Below, one piece after another: positions 25,644-34,158 of a DNA stretch of 64,000 bases. The translations under genes and the position numbers were made by a program. Under the pieces are notes generated by a model, which saw only the letters and a list, made by a program, of their open reading frames with translations, made no database searches and was not told the DNA's origin. Where the stretch lies: the NCBI GenBank assembly GCA_030700255.1, contig JAUYJN010000042.1, positions 1 to 64,000 of the forward strand. Reading direction: 5' to 3'. The DNA is from Candidatus Peregrinibacteria bacterium (GTDB lineage Bacteria; Patescibacteriota; Gracilibacteria; UBA1369; JABINC01). Each line of letters starts with the position of its first letter. Position 1 is the stretch's first letter.

Positions 25644-26060
25644 ATGTCGATACGCGGTGCCTCACAAGAATCAAATACGATAATGGCAATCATAATTGTC
25701 GGTTTTTGCATGATCGCTTACATGCTTTATGGATTGACCCTTTCAATTTACAGAAACTACAGTATCAACACGCATATAGAGAAATACGAACAAGATAATT
25801 TGAAAATTCAAAATGAATTAGAAAAAAAGATAAAAAGTTATGAATACTACACCTCACTCGAATACAAAGATAAAATCGCCAAACAAAATCTAAATCGTAT
25901 AAATCCTGGCGAAGAAGTGATCGTTATTCCACCTTCAGCAAAAATAGAAGTATTTGAACTGGATGATTTAAACACTGAAAAAACTACCAGACTCAATAAA
26001 TTATCCAACCCTGGCAGATGGTGGGCATTTTTCTTCACGGAAAATCCATTTAAGTACTAA
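25644..26060 (+). CDS. FtsB/DivIC-like septum formation initiator
   Basis: A 138-residue bitopic protein: short cytoplasmic start, one membrane helix (about 13-35), then a coiled coil (about 40-75) leading into KDKIAKQNLNRINPGEEVIVIP. Lys-rich residues followed by NPGE and a short beta segment are typical of the FtsB/DivIC family, which joins FtsL and FtsQ in the divisome. Encoded divergently from murC, a common cell-wall/division setting. A Trp-rich tail (GRWWAFFF) is an extra feature. Confidence 0.78.
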   Translation: MSIRGASQESNTIMAIIIVGFCMIAYMLYGLTLSIYRNYSINTHIEKYEQDNLKIQNELEKKIKSYEYYTSLEYKDKIAKQNLNRINPGEEVIVIPPSAKIEVFELDDLNTEKTTRLNKLSNPGRWWAFFFTENPFKY

Positions 26061-26066
26061 AACATA

Positions 26067-26143
26067 TGGTAGCAGGAGGCGGACTTGAACCGCCGACCCC
26101 GGGCTTATGAGTCCCGTGCTCTAACCACCTGAGCTACCCTGCC
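26067..26143 (-). tRNA. tRNA-Met (CAT), elongator or Ile2 type
   Basis: A 77-nt cloverleaf with CCA encoded. Acceptor GGCAGGG pairs with TCCTGCT, discriminator A. D-arm GCTC/GAGC, anticodon loop CTCATAA (anticodon CAT at 26109-26107), T-arm GGCGG-TTCAAGT-CCGCC. It lacks initiator features (position 1 is G, pairing with U72). The anticodon stem CGGGA/GCCCG has an unusual A-G apposition next to the loop. Elongator Met and lysidine-modified Ile2 cannot be told apart with certainty here. Confidence 0.95.
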
Positions 26144-26210
26144 ACATTATTATGTACCCTCAAAGAAAGCCTTAAATCTAAAGGCTCGCCTATTTTAGGA
26201 ATTTCTAAGA

Positions 26211-26239
26211 TTGATTGCAAGCTGTTTTAACCATACAAT
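26211..26239 (+). promoter_or_regulatory. Promoter of trmB
   Basis: TTGATT (26211-26216), 17-bp spacer, TACAAT (26234-26239). It lies 27 bp before the trmB ATG. Confidence 0.65.
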
Positions 26240-26266
26240 CACGAAGTACACTAAATAAATATACAT

Positions 26267-26944
26267 ATGAGACCGCGAAGACGTTCAAAACTCGAAGCAA
26301 AAAAAGAAATTTTCAATTATCCGGAGAAAATCTTAATAGATAATTCAACTTACGATAACAATCTTCGATTACAGCTAAAAAATGACCTACAAGCCCTTAT
26401 TCAACAACGTACCAAGGATAAAAAAACACGTATATGCGTAGAAGTTGGAATTGGTAATGGCGAATTTCTAAATGAAATAGCCCTGAGAGAACCGGAAACA
26501 ACATTTATTGGAATAGAAGTAAAAGAAGAAAGAATCTTGGATGCTTTGGATGAAGCCACTATAAAAAACATAGAAAACACAACAATAATCAGAATGTCAG
26601 TCGAATTTCTAGATCAAATCTTTAATGAACAACAAATTGATACAGTATTTATGAATTTCCCCGACCCTTGGCCAAAAAAAAGACATACAAAAAACCGTAT
26701 GACCACCGCTAAATTCATAAAAATATATGAAAAAATTCTTAAAAAAAATGGTCAATTTATCCTAAAAACAGATAATGAGAATATGTATAGATACACGTTA
26801 GAGCAATTGGAGAACAGTAAAATAGAAATCATGTCTACCAACGAAAACCTAGAAGACGATGAAAACAACATCCCAACTCAATTTGAAAAAAGATATCGAA
26901 GTGAAGGTAAACCAATCTTTCAAATCATTGCAAAAAAACAATGA
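26267..26944 (+). CDS. trmB: tRNA (guanine-N7-)-methyltransferase TrmB
   Basis: A 225-residue SAM-dependent methyltransferase that makes m7G46 in tRNA. SAM motif I 'VEVGIGNGEFL' near 62, 'FIGIEVKEERI' after it, then the family signature 'MNFPDPWPKKRHTKNRM' near 137 and a C-terminal 'TQFEKRYRSEGKPIF'. Length is normal. It follows a tRNA gene on the opposite strand and ends in TGA, one of three genes here that do so. Confidence 0.96.
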   Translation: MRPRRRSKLEAKKEIFNYPEKILIDNSTYDNNLRLQLKNDLQALIQQRTKDKKTRICVEVGIGNGEFLNEIALREPETTFIGIEVKEERILDALDEATIKNIENTTIIRMSVEFLDQIFNEQQIDTVFMNFPDPWPKKRHTKNRMTTAKFIKIYEKILKKNGQFILKTDNENMYRYTLEQLENSKIEIMSTNENLEDDENNIPTQFEKRYRSEGKPIFQIIAKKQ

Positions 26945-26956
26945 ATGTGCTAGAAT
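26928..26956 (+). promoter_or_regulatory. Promoter of the TSP3-repeat surface protein
   Basis: TTGCAA (26928-26933), 17-bp spacer ending TGC, TAGAAT (26951-26956). It overlaps the end of trmB and lies 34 bp before the next ATG. Confidence 0.72.
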
Positions 26957-26990
26957 TACACGATAAATTAAATGCAAAACAAACAAAACC

Positions 26991-29144
26991 ATGAAAATAA
27001 AAAATATTTTTAAGAAGATTGCGAGTTTCTCAACCCTTACGCTATTGATCGTGAGCTTAGCTAGTCCTATAAATTTAGCAGCAGCAGAAGATGACGCCTT
27101 ACTTCAACTATATAGAGATCAAGCCAAAGAATATGAAGGAAATGACTTACGCGCAATACTTACGGCAAGTGCAAACGTACTGCATAAGACCGGTCAAGAC
27201 CCTTCTTGCCAAAACTTTACTAGATACATGGGCAAACCATCATTTAATAGTCCAGAAGCATTCACAGCAGAAGCATTCACAATGGAATTCAAAAAAATGA
27301 TGGACTTCAGTCCTGAATGTATGAAGTTCATAAACAAAAACCTTAGCTTAGTTGGTTCCAAACTATATGGACCTGGGCAAATTATCGACTCTTTTAATTA
27401 CGCAGCTATAGCAATCCAAAATCACCCGGGTGCAAAATTTATTGATTCCAATGCCCCACAAAAAGAAGTGGCGGTAGAACCAGAAGTTGTACCTAAAATA
27501 ATAAAAGAAGATATGAAACCGGAAGTTGTACCTGAAGTAATAAAAGAAGATATGAAACCGGAAGTTATATATGAAGTCATCGAAGAGCCGGGAGAAGAAC
27601 CTACAGAAAACACAGTAATTTACGAACCAATCGTTGAAGAGGGATCAACTACTACGAAACAACCAAGTGAAGAACCATATGTCATTGATGATGATGATAA
27701 CGACGACAATAATAACAATAGACTACCTGACTTCTTTGAAGCTGCATATAATTTAGAGGTAGATAATTTAGGGGAAGTGGTAGAGCTGGCGAATTTGGAT
27801 TCTGATGGAGACGGACTTACAAATAAAGAGGAATATTTATATGGTACAGACCCAACAGAACCTGATTCTGATTTTGATGGTATCTCTGATAAGGATGAAA
27901 GACGCGCAGGTACAGACCCATCTAATGATGATTCTGATGGAGACGGACTTTTAGATGGTGATGAAAATCCCAACCATAATGGTTCTATTGATCCCGGTGA
28001 AACAGACCCAAATAACTGGGATACGGATAAAAATGGTATGTCTGACTTCGTACAGAAAAAATTAGGTATACCGGCTGGTACTACAATTTCAAGTAAGAAT
28101 AATGCGGAAGCTTTTTTCACGAAAGAAACGGGGATTGTAATAGAGACTGGATATCAAGATACAGATCTTGATGGTATCGCAGATGCTGTCGAACTAATAA
28201 AAGGTACAGACCCAACAACCAACAATTCATTTAACAATGGATTCTCAGATGGCGAAGTTATTTTTGATTATCGAAACACCCTCAGTCAAAGAAAAAGAAG
28301 GCTTAGAGCCGGTGAATTAATTAGAAGTACAAAAAAAGCACGTATAATCAATATCAAAAATGGAGAGGTCATACTGGACAAAACGCCATTGATCAAAGGA
28401 AACGCCCCTGAACATTCAACAGTTGTTTTCTACTACAGAGACCAAATAACCGGAGTTGCGATAGAAATGGGTGAAGTAATAGCGACCGGTGGAAATAAAT
28501 TCATATTCGAACCGGCGTACGAATTGCCACTAGGTAGACAGAGAATCTCAGCACGTGTTTTCAACAACAATAGAATGTCGATAGACTACATCGCTCCGAT
28601 CGAAATAACAATTGTCGATGAAGCAGTATACACAGAAATTGCCAAAGCTCCAACTGTTGAAAGTATAAACGAGATAACTTTAGATAGCAATGCTGAATTA
28701 GAAAAAACCCTAGAACTAACTCCGGAACAACGTGCAGCAAAAATAGAGAAACTCAAATTACAATATTATGAAAAAGGTCAAAAAAATACCATAAGAGGTT
28801 ATGCAAACCCCGGAAGTATTGTTGAAGTATATTGGCAAAGTCTTATCGTTTCATCAGCTGTAATGACAGATGCGGAAGGTTACTTCGAAGTATCTCCTCC
28901 GGATAGTGCGGTATTCGAGCCGGGAGACCACACTGTATGGCTATATTCAGTTGATCCGAACACAGAGATAAAAAGTAATGATACTACATTTGAATTCTCA
29001 ATAAGCGAAGGTACAGTGGCTACAATCTTAAAATTAGATGGTAACCAAAACGTAATACTATTATTAATAGGATTACTGATACTAGTCGGAGGAGCAACGT
29101 TTATAGTTAAACGCAAAAATAAGATACCTACTCCACTTTCTTAA
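26991..29144 (+). CDS. Exported calcium-binding-repeat surface protein
   Basis: A 717-residue surface protein. Signal peptide 1-31 (ends AAA). A helical N-terminal domain about 32-155 contains three cysteines. A 13-residue acidic repeat (E-V-V-P-x-x-I-K-E-D-M-K-P) occurs twice plus a degenerate third copy, about 165-205. An acidic Asp/Asn linker follows, then thrombospondin type 3-like calcium-binding repeats about 255-400 ('DSDGDGLTNKEEYLYGTDP', 'DSDFDGISDKDE'). Two beta-sandwich domains lie at about 455-545 and 590-680. The C-terminus is a hydrophobic helix followed by KRKNK, a membrane anchor. Probably a stalked adhesin or envelope protein. Its last 17 bp overlap the end of the anti-sigma gene on the other strand. 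Confidence 0.72.
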   Translation: MKIKNIFKKIASFSTLTLLIVSLASPINLAAAEDDALLQLYRDQAKEYEGNDLRAILTASANVLHKTGQDPSCQNFTRYMGKPSFNSPEAFTAEAFTMEFKKMMDFSPECMKFINKNLSLVGSKLYGPGQIIDSFNYAAIAIQNHPGAKFIDSNAPQKEVAVEPEVVPKIIKEDMKPEVVPEVIKEDMKPEVIYEVIEEPGEEPTENTVIYEPIVEEGSTTTKQPSEEPYVIDDDDNDDNNNNRLPDFFEAAYNLEVDNLGEVVELANLDSDGDGLTNKEEYLYGTDPTEPDSDFDGISDKDERRAGTDPSNDDSDGDGLLDGDENPNHNGSIDPGETDPNNWDTDKNGMSDFVQKKLGIPAGTTISSKNNAEAFFTKETGIVIETGYQDTDLDGIADAVELIKGTDPTTNNSFNNGFSDGEVIFDYRNTLSQRKRRLRAGELIRSTKKARIINIKNGEVILDKTPLIKGNAPEHSTVVFYYRDQITGVAIEMGEVIATGGNKFIFEPAYELPLGRQRISARVFNNNRMSIDYIAPIEITIVDEAVYTEIAKAPTVESINEITLDSNAELEKTLELTPEQRAAKIEKLKLQYYEKGQKNTIRGYANPGSIVEVYWQSLIVSSAVMTDAEGYFEVSPPDSAVFEPGDHTVWLYSVDPNTEIKSNDTTFEFSISEGTVATILKLDGNQNVILLLIGLLILVGGATFIVKRKNKIPTPLS
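27483..27590 (+). repeat. 39-bp tandem repeat inside the surface-protein gene
   Basis: Two near-identical 39-bp copies (27483-27521 and 27522-27560) and a diverged third copy encode the 13-residue repeat EVVPxxIKEDMKP. Likely length-variable by slippage. Confidence 0.75.
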
Positions 29145-30801
29145 ATTCACTCTTAGGCGGAGTAGGTACAAACACTCGATCAGTTGGATTCAATTCTTCA
29201 GTCTGTTGTTGCATACGAAGTTGAAATCTACGATTAGCCAGATCATCCTGCATAGTTTCTCTATTTTCAAGAAGCTCCATATAAGATGGGGTTTTGGTTG
29301 CATTAATTTCCACACCATCCAAGGGCTTATCCATTGGTTCAGCCATATAGGGTTCAGGAATAGAATGATCTATTAAATCAACAACACCATCCACTGGGAC
29401 GGGAACATCTGAGATAGGTACGTCCAAATGCTTATCAATAAGGTCGTCTTTTGGTAAATCGATAACGTGTGGATCTGACACAGGAATAACCTTCTCTAAA
29501 GGAGTAATCACATCAACATATGGTGCCTCTATGATCTTTAGCGCCTCATCACCATCGAAACGCCCTTCAGTCGGTGGAGCCGTTTTTGGTTGTTCATCAT
29601 CTTTGAGCAAATCATAGAAAACATTCTCTAAATAAGCATCACGTACCAAAGTCTTATGACCGGGAGCAACTTTAGGCAATTCCATAGTCTCAATGGTACC
29701 CGGCATTCCAACCAAAGTAGGTGCAACTATCGTTGGAAGTTCATGCTCTATTGTCGGCTGTGCAATATCAGACATTATAGCGGCAACCTCAGGCTCGACT
29801 ACAGGAAGGGCTAGTTCTTTTCTATCCCAAGCAAAATAAGATTCTTTATCAGATAAATCGTTATATTCACGTACAAGATCATCAATATCCGTATCGACAA
29901 ATTCAGACATCTTTTTATTAAATTCTTTATTCTGCACAAATACTACGTATTCACTTGGCTTTTTAACTTTGTGCTCTATAGCTTGGAGCTCACGATATTC
30001 AATCGTTTCAACGTCATTTCTTGCAATCATAGACCTGTTCACATCATCTGCGAATTTTTGTTTACGGATTTTGCTTACAGGAGCGAAATCTCTAAAAGAT
30101 AGCTCGTTTATAAACACTTTTCCATCAAAATTCTCCTCATAAGCTATACGAACAAGTCCGTTTTCTTCTTCTGTAAATGTAACATCATCTTTAGTCATAA
30201 TATCTTTCCATTCATCTTGAGGATCAGCGAGATCGGCAAGTACGAGAGAGTTCAAAATCGAAGTCAACTCATCAGCCCTATCTGTCGCAACGTTATCAAC
30301 AAAAGCAGCCTCTGCCATCATTTCAACAACAGGCTTTACATCTTCTTTTACATATAACACGCCATCATGCATAACAAAATTTTCAACTGTGTTTCCTTCT
30401 TGAGAAACATTTACCTGTAAATTCCCATCTTTATCACGAAGAACCTCTACATCAAGAGTATAACCATTAACAGTATGTATTGTATGAACTTTCACACCAT
30501 CTTTAAGATCACTATTATGTTTTTCAACTTGTTTAAGATAAGCATAAGCCGTCATCGGCTTATTAACATATTCATAAGATATAAATACTGCCAAAACCAA
30601 AATCGCCATAATAGGCGTAAATACCAGCTTATTGAAATTGAAGAATGACTTCTTCTCTGGAGCCTGCGCCCTAAAGTCTTCTTCAATACCATATTGAGCA
30701 TGATATTCTTGCATAAGTTTTCTCTTCAATTCCAATTTGAATTTTGAAGCGTCATATTCATATGCTTTCATCTGGCCTAATTTTGTCTTTGCGTCATTCA
30801 T
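29128..30801 (-). CDS. Predicted membrane anti-sigma factor with large extracytoplasmic region
   Basis: A 557-residue protein with a short cytoplasmic part (about 1-57), one membrane helix (about 58-76) and a long acidic extracytoplasmic part. The cytoplasmic part is helical ('FKLELKRKLMQEYHAQYGIEEDF'), as expected for an anti-sigma domain, but I cannot see a zinc HxxxCxxC motif. The far C-terminal 200 residues are Pro/Asp/Val-rich and probably extended. It begins 33 bp after the ECF sigma-factor stop, the standard sigma/anti-sigma arrangement, and that context is the main ground for the call. It may sense envelope state. It could also be an unrelated membrane regulator. Confidence 0.6.
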   Translation of the reverse strand: MNDAKTKLGQMKAYEYDASKFKLELKRKLMQEYHAQYGIEEDFRAQAPEKKSFFNFNKLVFTPIMAILVLAVFISYEYVNKPMTAYAYLKQVEKHNSDLKDGVKVHTIHTVNGYTLDVEVLRDKDGNLQVNVSQEGNTVENFVMHDGVLYVKEDVKPVVEMMAEAAFVDNVATDRADELTSILNSLVLADLADPQDEWKDIMTKDDVTFTEEENGLVRIAYEENFDGKVFINELSFRDFAPVSKIRKQKFADDVNRSMIARNDVETIEYRELQAIEHKVKKPSEYVVFVQNKEFNKKMSEFVDTDIDDLVREYNDLSDKESYFAWDRKELALPVVEPEVAAIMSDIAQPTIEHELPTIVAPTLVGMPGTIETMELPKVAPGHKTLVRDAYLENVFYDLLKDDEQPKTAPPTEGRFDGDEALKIIEAPYVDVITPLEKVIPVSDPHVIDLPKDDLIDKHLDVPISDVPVPVDGVVDLIDHSIPEPYMAEPMDKPLDGVEINATKTPSYMELLENRETMQDDLANRRFQLRMQQQTEELNPTDRVFVPTPPKSEFKKVE

Positions 30802-30834
30802 ATTTTTTTGAACAATTTTTTAGTACAAGTAATT

Positions 30835-31410
30835 TTATTGTGTTTCACCTTTCATCCATCTATTCAGCTTATTAAGAGAACGATTCATACGTACTTTTAT
30901 GGTTCCTTCTCTCAAATTTAGTATTTCACTGATTTCAGAGAACTTTCTATTTTCGAAATATCTTAATGTAATTATTGATTGATCGATATCTTTGAGTTTT
31001 TTAACGTATTCCATCATAAGTGTGAATTCAACCTTATTTTGCTTTTCTTCTTCCCATTGCTTCATATCTTCATCTGCAGTTTCAAAACTAACAGGCTCCA
31101 TACTTGGTAAAAAGAAACCTATTGAAATAAAACTCTTCTTCCTAAAATGTTGATTGATTTGATTTGTAGCTATACGGTATATCCAAGAAGAAAACCGAAC
31201 TTCTGTAACTTTATATTTTGGCAAATAATGCAAAATCTTCATAAAAGTTTCAGACGTAAGGTCAGCCGCAAGCTCAATATCTCCTGTACGTTTCAAAATA
31301 TAGTGGAAAACCATATTAAAATAACGTTCATATAGAGTGCCAAACCCCTCTTCAGAAGTTTTAGCTGACTCTATCAAAAGTTCTTCCTGTTCTTTTGTTA
31401 ATTCTTCCAT
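30835..31410 (-). CDS. ECF-type RNA polymerase sigma factor
   Basis: A 191-residue sigma-70 family factor of the ECF group. Region 2 lies at about 22-95 ('YERYFNMVFHYILKRTGDIELAADLTSETFMKI' and 'FSSWIYRIATNQINQHFRKK'), then a linker, then region 4 at about 130-185 ('LKDIDQSIITLRYFENRKFSEISEILNLREGTIKVRMNRSLNKL'). It lacks regions 1 and 3. Followed by the predicted anti-sigma gene. TATTAT with TGG before it (31425-31420 on the minus strand) would start transcription only a few bases before the ATG, so the mRNA may be nearly leaderless. Confidence 0.9.
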   Translation of the reverse strand: MEELTKEQEELLIESAKTSEEGFGTLYERYFNMVFHYILKRTGDIELAADLTSETFMKILHYLPKYKVTEVRFSSWIYRIATNQINQHFRKKSFISIGFFLPSMEPVSFETADEDMKQWEEEKQNKVEFTLMMEYVKKLKDIDQSIITLRYFENRKFSEISEILNLREGTIKVRMNRSLNKLNRWMKGETQ

Positions 31411-31572
31411 ACAAAGCCGATAATACCACGTTAAACTAAAAAAGAAATATATTTTATTCTCAATTTACGGAGAAACACGATGTGTAAAGGATCATTTGTG
31501 TACGACATTCAAATACGAGTACAGCACAAAAGTTACACTTTTTCATAACAATAAAATAAATAAGAATTTCAT

Positions 31573-31601
31573 TTGACTTTTAGTTGAACACAAAATATAA
31601 T
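31573..31601 (+). promoter_or_regulatory. Near-consensus promoter of the TMEM43-like gene
   Basis: TTGACT (31573-31578), 17-bp spacer, TATAAT (31596-31601). It places transcription start near 31608, which rules out the TTG at 31584 as translation start and supports the ATG at 31677. Confidence 0.85.
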
Positions 31602-31676
31602 CAACTATGCTGTAAAACAGCTTGGCAACAAGCTAAATCACAAAAAAAACCAAAATACAAATTAACCCAAAATGCT

Positions 31677-32684
31677 ATGCAGCAAAACTTTGGAATGGGA
31701 ACGCCACCTGGAGGTGGGCGCGTGGTCTCTGAACGCGTACTCGGATCTAGCAATCCTATAGCACGTTATTTTAGAAACCTTATGAAGTCTGTTGGAGGTG
31801 TTGTCCTTGGACTCATCCTCTTTTTCGGATCGTTCGGTGTAATGTGGTTTTCAGAAAACTTCACAGAACACTCAAAAGTAGTTGAAGCGGTCCCTATGAG
31901 TGAGGCTTCAGCATTAGTTGAAGGGACTGTAAAGTTCGAAGGGCCAATAAATGTACAAGACTATGCGATCGTAGCACCAACTGGTGGAGACGCCCTTTAT
32001 TACAGTTATTTGGATGAAAGATGTGAAATGGAAACGTACAATGAAACAAAGGTTGTACAAAGAGACGGTCAAGATGTTGAACAAACTATAGAAAAAGAAA
32101 GAAACGTATGGAAAGGAGAACCTCTGGAAGAATGGGCTACTTTTACAGTAGGAGGTATCAAAGTAAATCCAAGTGCTGCTATGAACAAGCTACAACTTAC
32201 TGAATTATCAAAAGAAGGTAATTTCAACTCAGGAGAATGTGTAGTTGGAACTTATCGTCACAAAACTATGGGTTTCGTACCAAGTGATGCAACTACCCTA
32301 CTCGTTGTCGGTGACTACTTAGGAGATAGTGTATCAAGCGGAAGTACTTTTATCGTTACTGACCTTGGTAATGACGCTTTACTTGCTAAATTACAAGGTG
32401 AAGAGAGTACCTTATTCTGGATACTAAAAGCCGCTGCCGCACTTATGTTCGCAGCAGGACTAACACTTATAGTATCTCCGGTACTTATGCTACTCAATGT
32501 ACTTCCGGGACTTGGAAAGGCTTTGCAAGCCGTAGTATTCTTCGTATCATTGATACTTGGAATAGTTGTAGTACTACTGGCAACTATAATTCTTAAATTC
32601 TGGTGGCTAATCCTACTACTACTTTTAGGATTCGGAATCTATGCATGGAAGAAAAAGAAAGACGCCGGACCAGTCAAAAAATAA
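31677..32684 (+). CDS. TMEM43-like membrane protein
   Basis: A 335-residue membrane protein. A Gly-rich N-terminus is followed by one membrane helix (about 38-58), a soluble extracytoplasmic domain (about 60-245), and three further helices (about 250-325), ending in a basic tail. The topology, the first helix ('GGVVLGLILFFGSFGVMWFSE') and the 'EGTVKFEGP' beta segment fit the TMEM43 family, which spans bacteria to animals and has no settled bacterial function. The start is set by the promoter, which overlaps the upstream part of the open frame. Transcribed divergently from the sigma-factor gene and ends at a strong terminator. Confidence 0.62.
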   Translation: MQQNFGMGTPPGGGRVVSERVLGSSNPIARYFRNLMKSVGGVVLGLILFFGSFGVMWFSENFTEHSKVVEAVPMSEASALVEGTVKFEGPINVQDYAIVAPTGGDALYYSYLDERCEMETYNETKVVQRDGQDVEQTIEKERNVWKGEPLEEWATFTVGGIKVNPSAAMNKLQLTELSKEGNFNSGECVVGTYRHKTMGFVPSDATTLLVVGDYLGDSVSSGSTFIVTDLGNDALLAKLQGEESTLFWILKAAAALMFAAGLTLIVSPVLMLLNVLPGLGKALQAVVFFVSLILGIVVVLLATIILKFWWLILLLLLGFGIYAWKKKKDAGPVKK

Positions 32685-32715
32685 CCGAGCCCCTACTGCT
32701 CAAATCACCCAAAAT

Positions 32716-32745
32716 AAAAAGGCCCCGCATACGGGGCCTTTTTGA
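32716..32745. terminator. Bidirectional intrinsic terminator
   Basis: AAAAAGGCCCCG, loop CATA, CGGGGCCTTTTT: a perfect 12-bp stem with A and T runs on both sides. It serves the TMEM43-like gene on the plus strand and the initiator tRNA on the minus strand. Confidence 0.93.
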
Positions 32746-32753
32746 TATCTAAA

Positions 32754-32828
<75 letters not shown>

Positions 32829-32846
32829 TTAAAAGAAGGCTCACGC

Positions 32847-32875
32847 ACTCTACTTAAGAAACCTCTCTAAGTCAA
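32847..32875 (-). promoter_or_regulatory. Promoter of initiator tRNA
   Basis: On the minus strand: TTGACT (32875-32870), 17-bp spacer, TAGAGT (32852-32847). It lies 18 bp before the mature tRNA 5' end. Confidence 0.75.
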
Positions 32876-32935
32876 ATTTTTTAGCCTTGAATTGCTGTAA
32901 ATGATGTAAAAGCCATATTGGCGCAGTAAAAATAT

Positions 32936-34156
32936 TTACTCCACAACCAATTCAAATACATAGCTTTTGATCTGGTCGTAATTACCGGAATTTGGAAGGA
33001 GAATATAGGCTCCGCTGACGTTAATCATGCTGTACAAATAATTTGAACTAGTAAGGACATTATTTCTTTCTATCTCATAGTTTTTAAACATTTTTGCATA
33101 AGCAAGTGTAGAGAAAATATCCAAATCTGTGTGAACATATTCTTTGAGAGTATTGTACATTTCAATAGCCTTTGTTTTGTCATCAGCAATCTTTAATTCT
33201 TTAGCTTTACGATACAACGCCTCTATAACTTGCTGCTGGCGTTTAGCACGATCAAAGTCAGAAGTTGATTTACGACTACGCGCGTACTTTTCGGCCGCGT
33301 CTCCATCCATATGATGCTGACCGGCAGCAATACTGAATACCTGATATCCTTTATTTGCAGTAGGATATTGATAATCTGCCAAATCTTTTTCTACATATAT
33401 ATCAACGCCTCCAATAGTATCAATAATCTTCGGAAATGATTTTAAATCAACCGCTATATATTCGCTTATTTTCAAACCAAGTATATCCTCCAAAGCCCGC
33501 TCCAAACGCTCAACTCCATGATGAGTATATATCGCATTTATCTTACGTCCATTTACATAAAGATCTCTAGGTACTGATATAAGAGTGATTTTTTGAGTAC
33601 TGGGGTTTACAGAGGCTACCATGATAGTATCAGTTAGCCCTGAATTAGAACCTACTATCAATATATTAACCATGTCTTCCGGATACTGAAGAACGATCTG
33701 CCCATCCTTCTGAGTAGCGGATTTTACTAAAGATTGATTTTGGAATTTTTTACTTAAAGCCTCAATATCAACTTTTATTTGAGAAGCTTCATCTGAATCC
33801 AATTCACTAATTCTATCGCTAAGGTTTTCAAGTGAAGCCTGAACAGAAGCAAGCTCTGTCTGAGTTTTTTTAAGTTCCATATATACGTCTGTATTTTCAC
33901 CACGAACATCACCCATTTCATTATAGATTGAATCCATTTTGACAGTGCTTGTCTGAAAAGATGAGGCATGACTATTAAATGTAAGCCAAGCCCCAACTGT
34001 TACTACTAGAAGTGTAAACATAGTCACAAGAATACTTATTTTCAACTGAACAGTGCCGGAGGAATCAAGATTCAATGAATCATTTGGCACGTACGACATT
34101 AGTCGATTACGTTGTTCTAACAAATCTTTATCCAAATTTTCATCATTATAATTCAT
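32936..34156 (-). CDS. LytR-CpsA-Psr (LCP) family protein
   Basis: A 406-residue membrane protein with a cytoplasmic N-terminal part, one membrane helix (about 38-60), an extracytoplasmic coiled coil (about 75-145) and an LCP catalytic domain (about 160-330). Visible LCP motifs: 'NILIVGSNSGLTDTIMVASVNP', 'ISVPRDLYV', 'GGVDIYVEKDLAD', 'LDGDxAxxYARxRK' in the form 'MDGDAAEKYARSRK', then 'SDFDRAKRQQQVI'. LCP enzymes transfer glycopolymers from lipid carriers to the cell wall or to proteins, so the family fits a cell with anchored surface polymers. The long coiled coil is an unusual insertion. It starts 2 bp after the VirD4-like gene stop. Confidence 0.88.
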   Translation of the reverse strand: MNYNDENLDKDLLEQRNRLMSYVPNDSLNLDSSGTVQLKISILVTMFTLLVVTVGAWLTFNSHASSFQTSTVKMDSIYNEMGDVRGENTDVYMELKKTQTELASVQASLENLSDRISELDSDEASQIKVDIEALSKKFQNQSLVKSATQKDGQIVLQYPEDMVNILIVGSNSGLTDTIMVASVNPSTQKITLISVPRDLYVNGRKINAIYTHHGVERLERALEDILGLKISEYIAVDLKSFPKIIDTIGGVDIYVEKDLADYQYPTANKGYQVFSIAAGQHHMDGDAAEKYARSRKSTSDFDRAKRQQQVIEALYRKAKELKIADDKTKAIEMYNTLKEYVHTDLDIFSTLAYAKMFKNYEIERNNVLTSSNYLYSMINVSGAYILLPNSGNYDQIKSYVFELVVE

Positions 34157-34158
34157 AA

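Noticed and set aside
27620-28120. Ser-rich minus-strand frame opposite the surface protein
   Set aside because: It is the antisense of Asp/Gly calcium-binding repeats, which gives a Ser/Pro-rich artefact.
29128-29144. Gene fusion or frameshift between the surface protein and the anti-sigma gene
   Set aside because: The genes are on opposite strands and both end cleanly; this is a normal short tail-to-tail overlap.
31584-31676. TTG at 31584 as the start of the TMEM43-like gene
   Set aside because: A near-consensus promoter with -10 at 31596-31601 lies inside this stretch, so the mRNA begins later. The ATG at 31677 is used instead.
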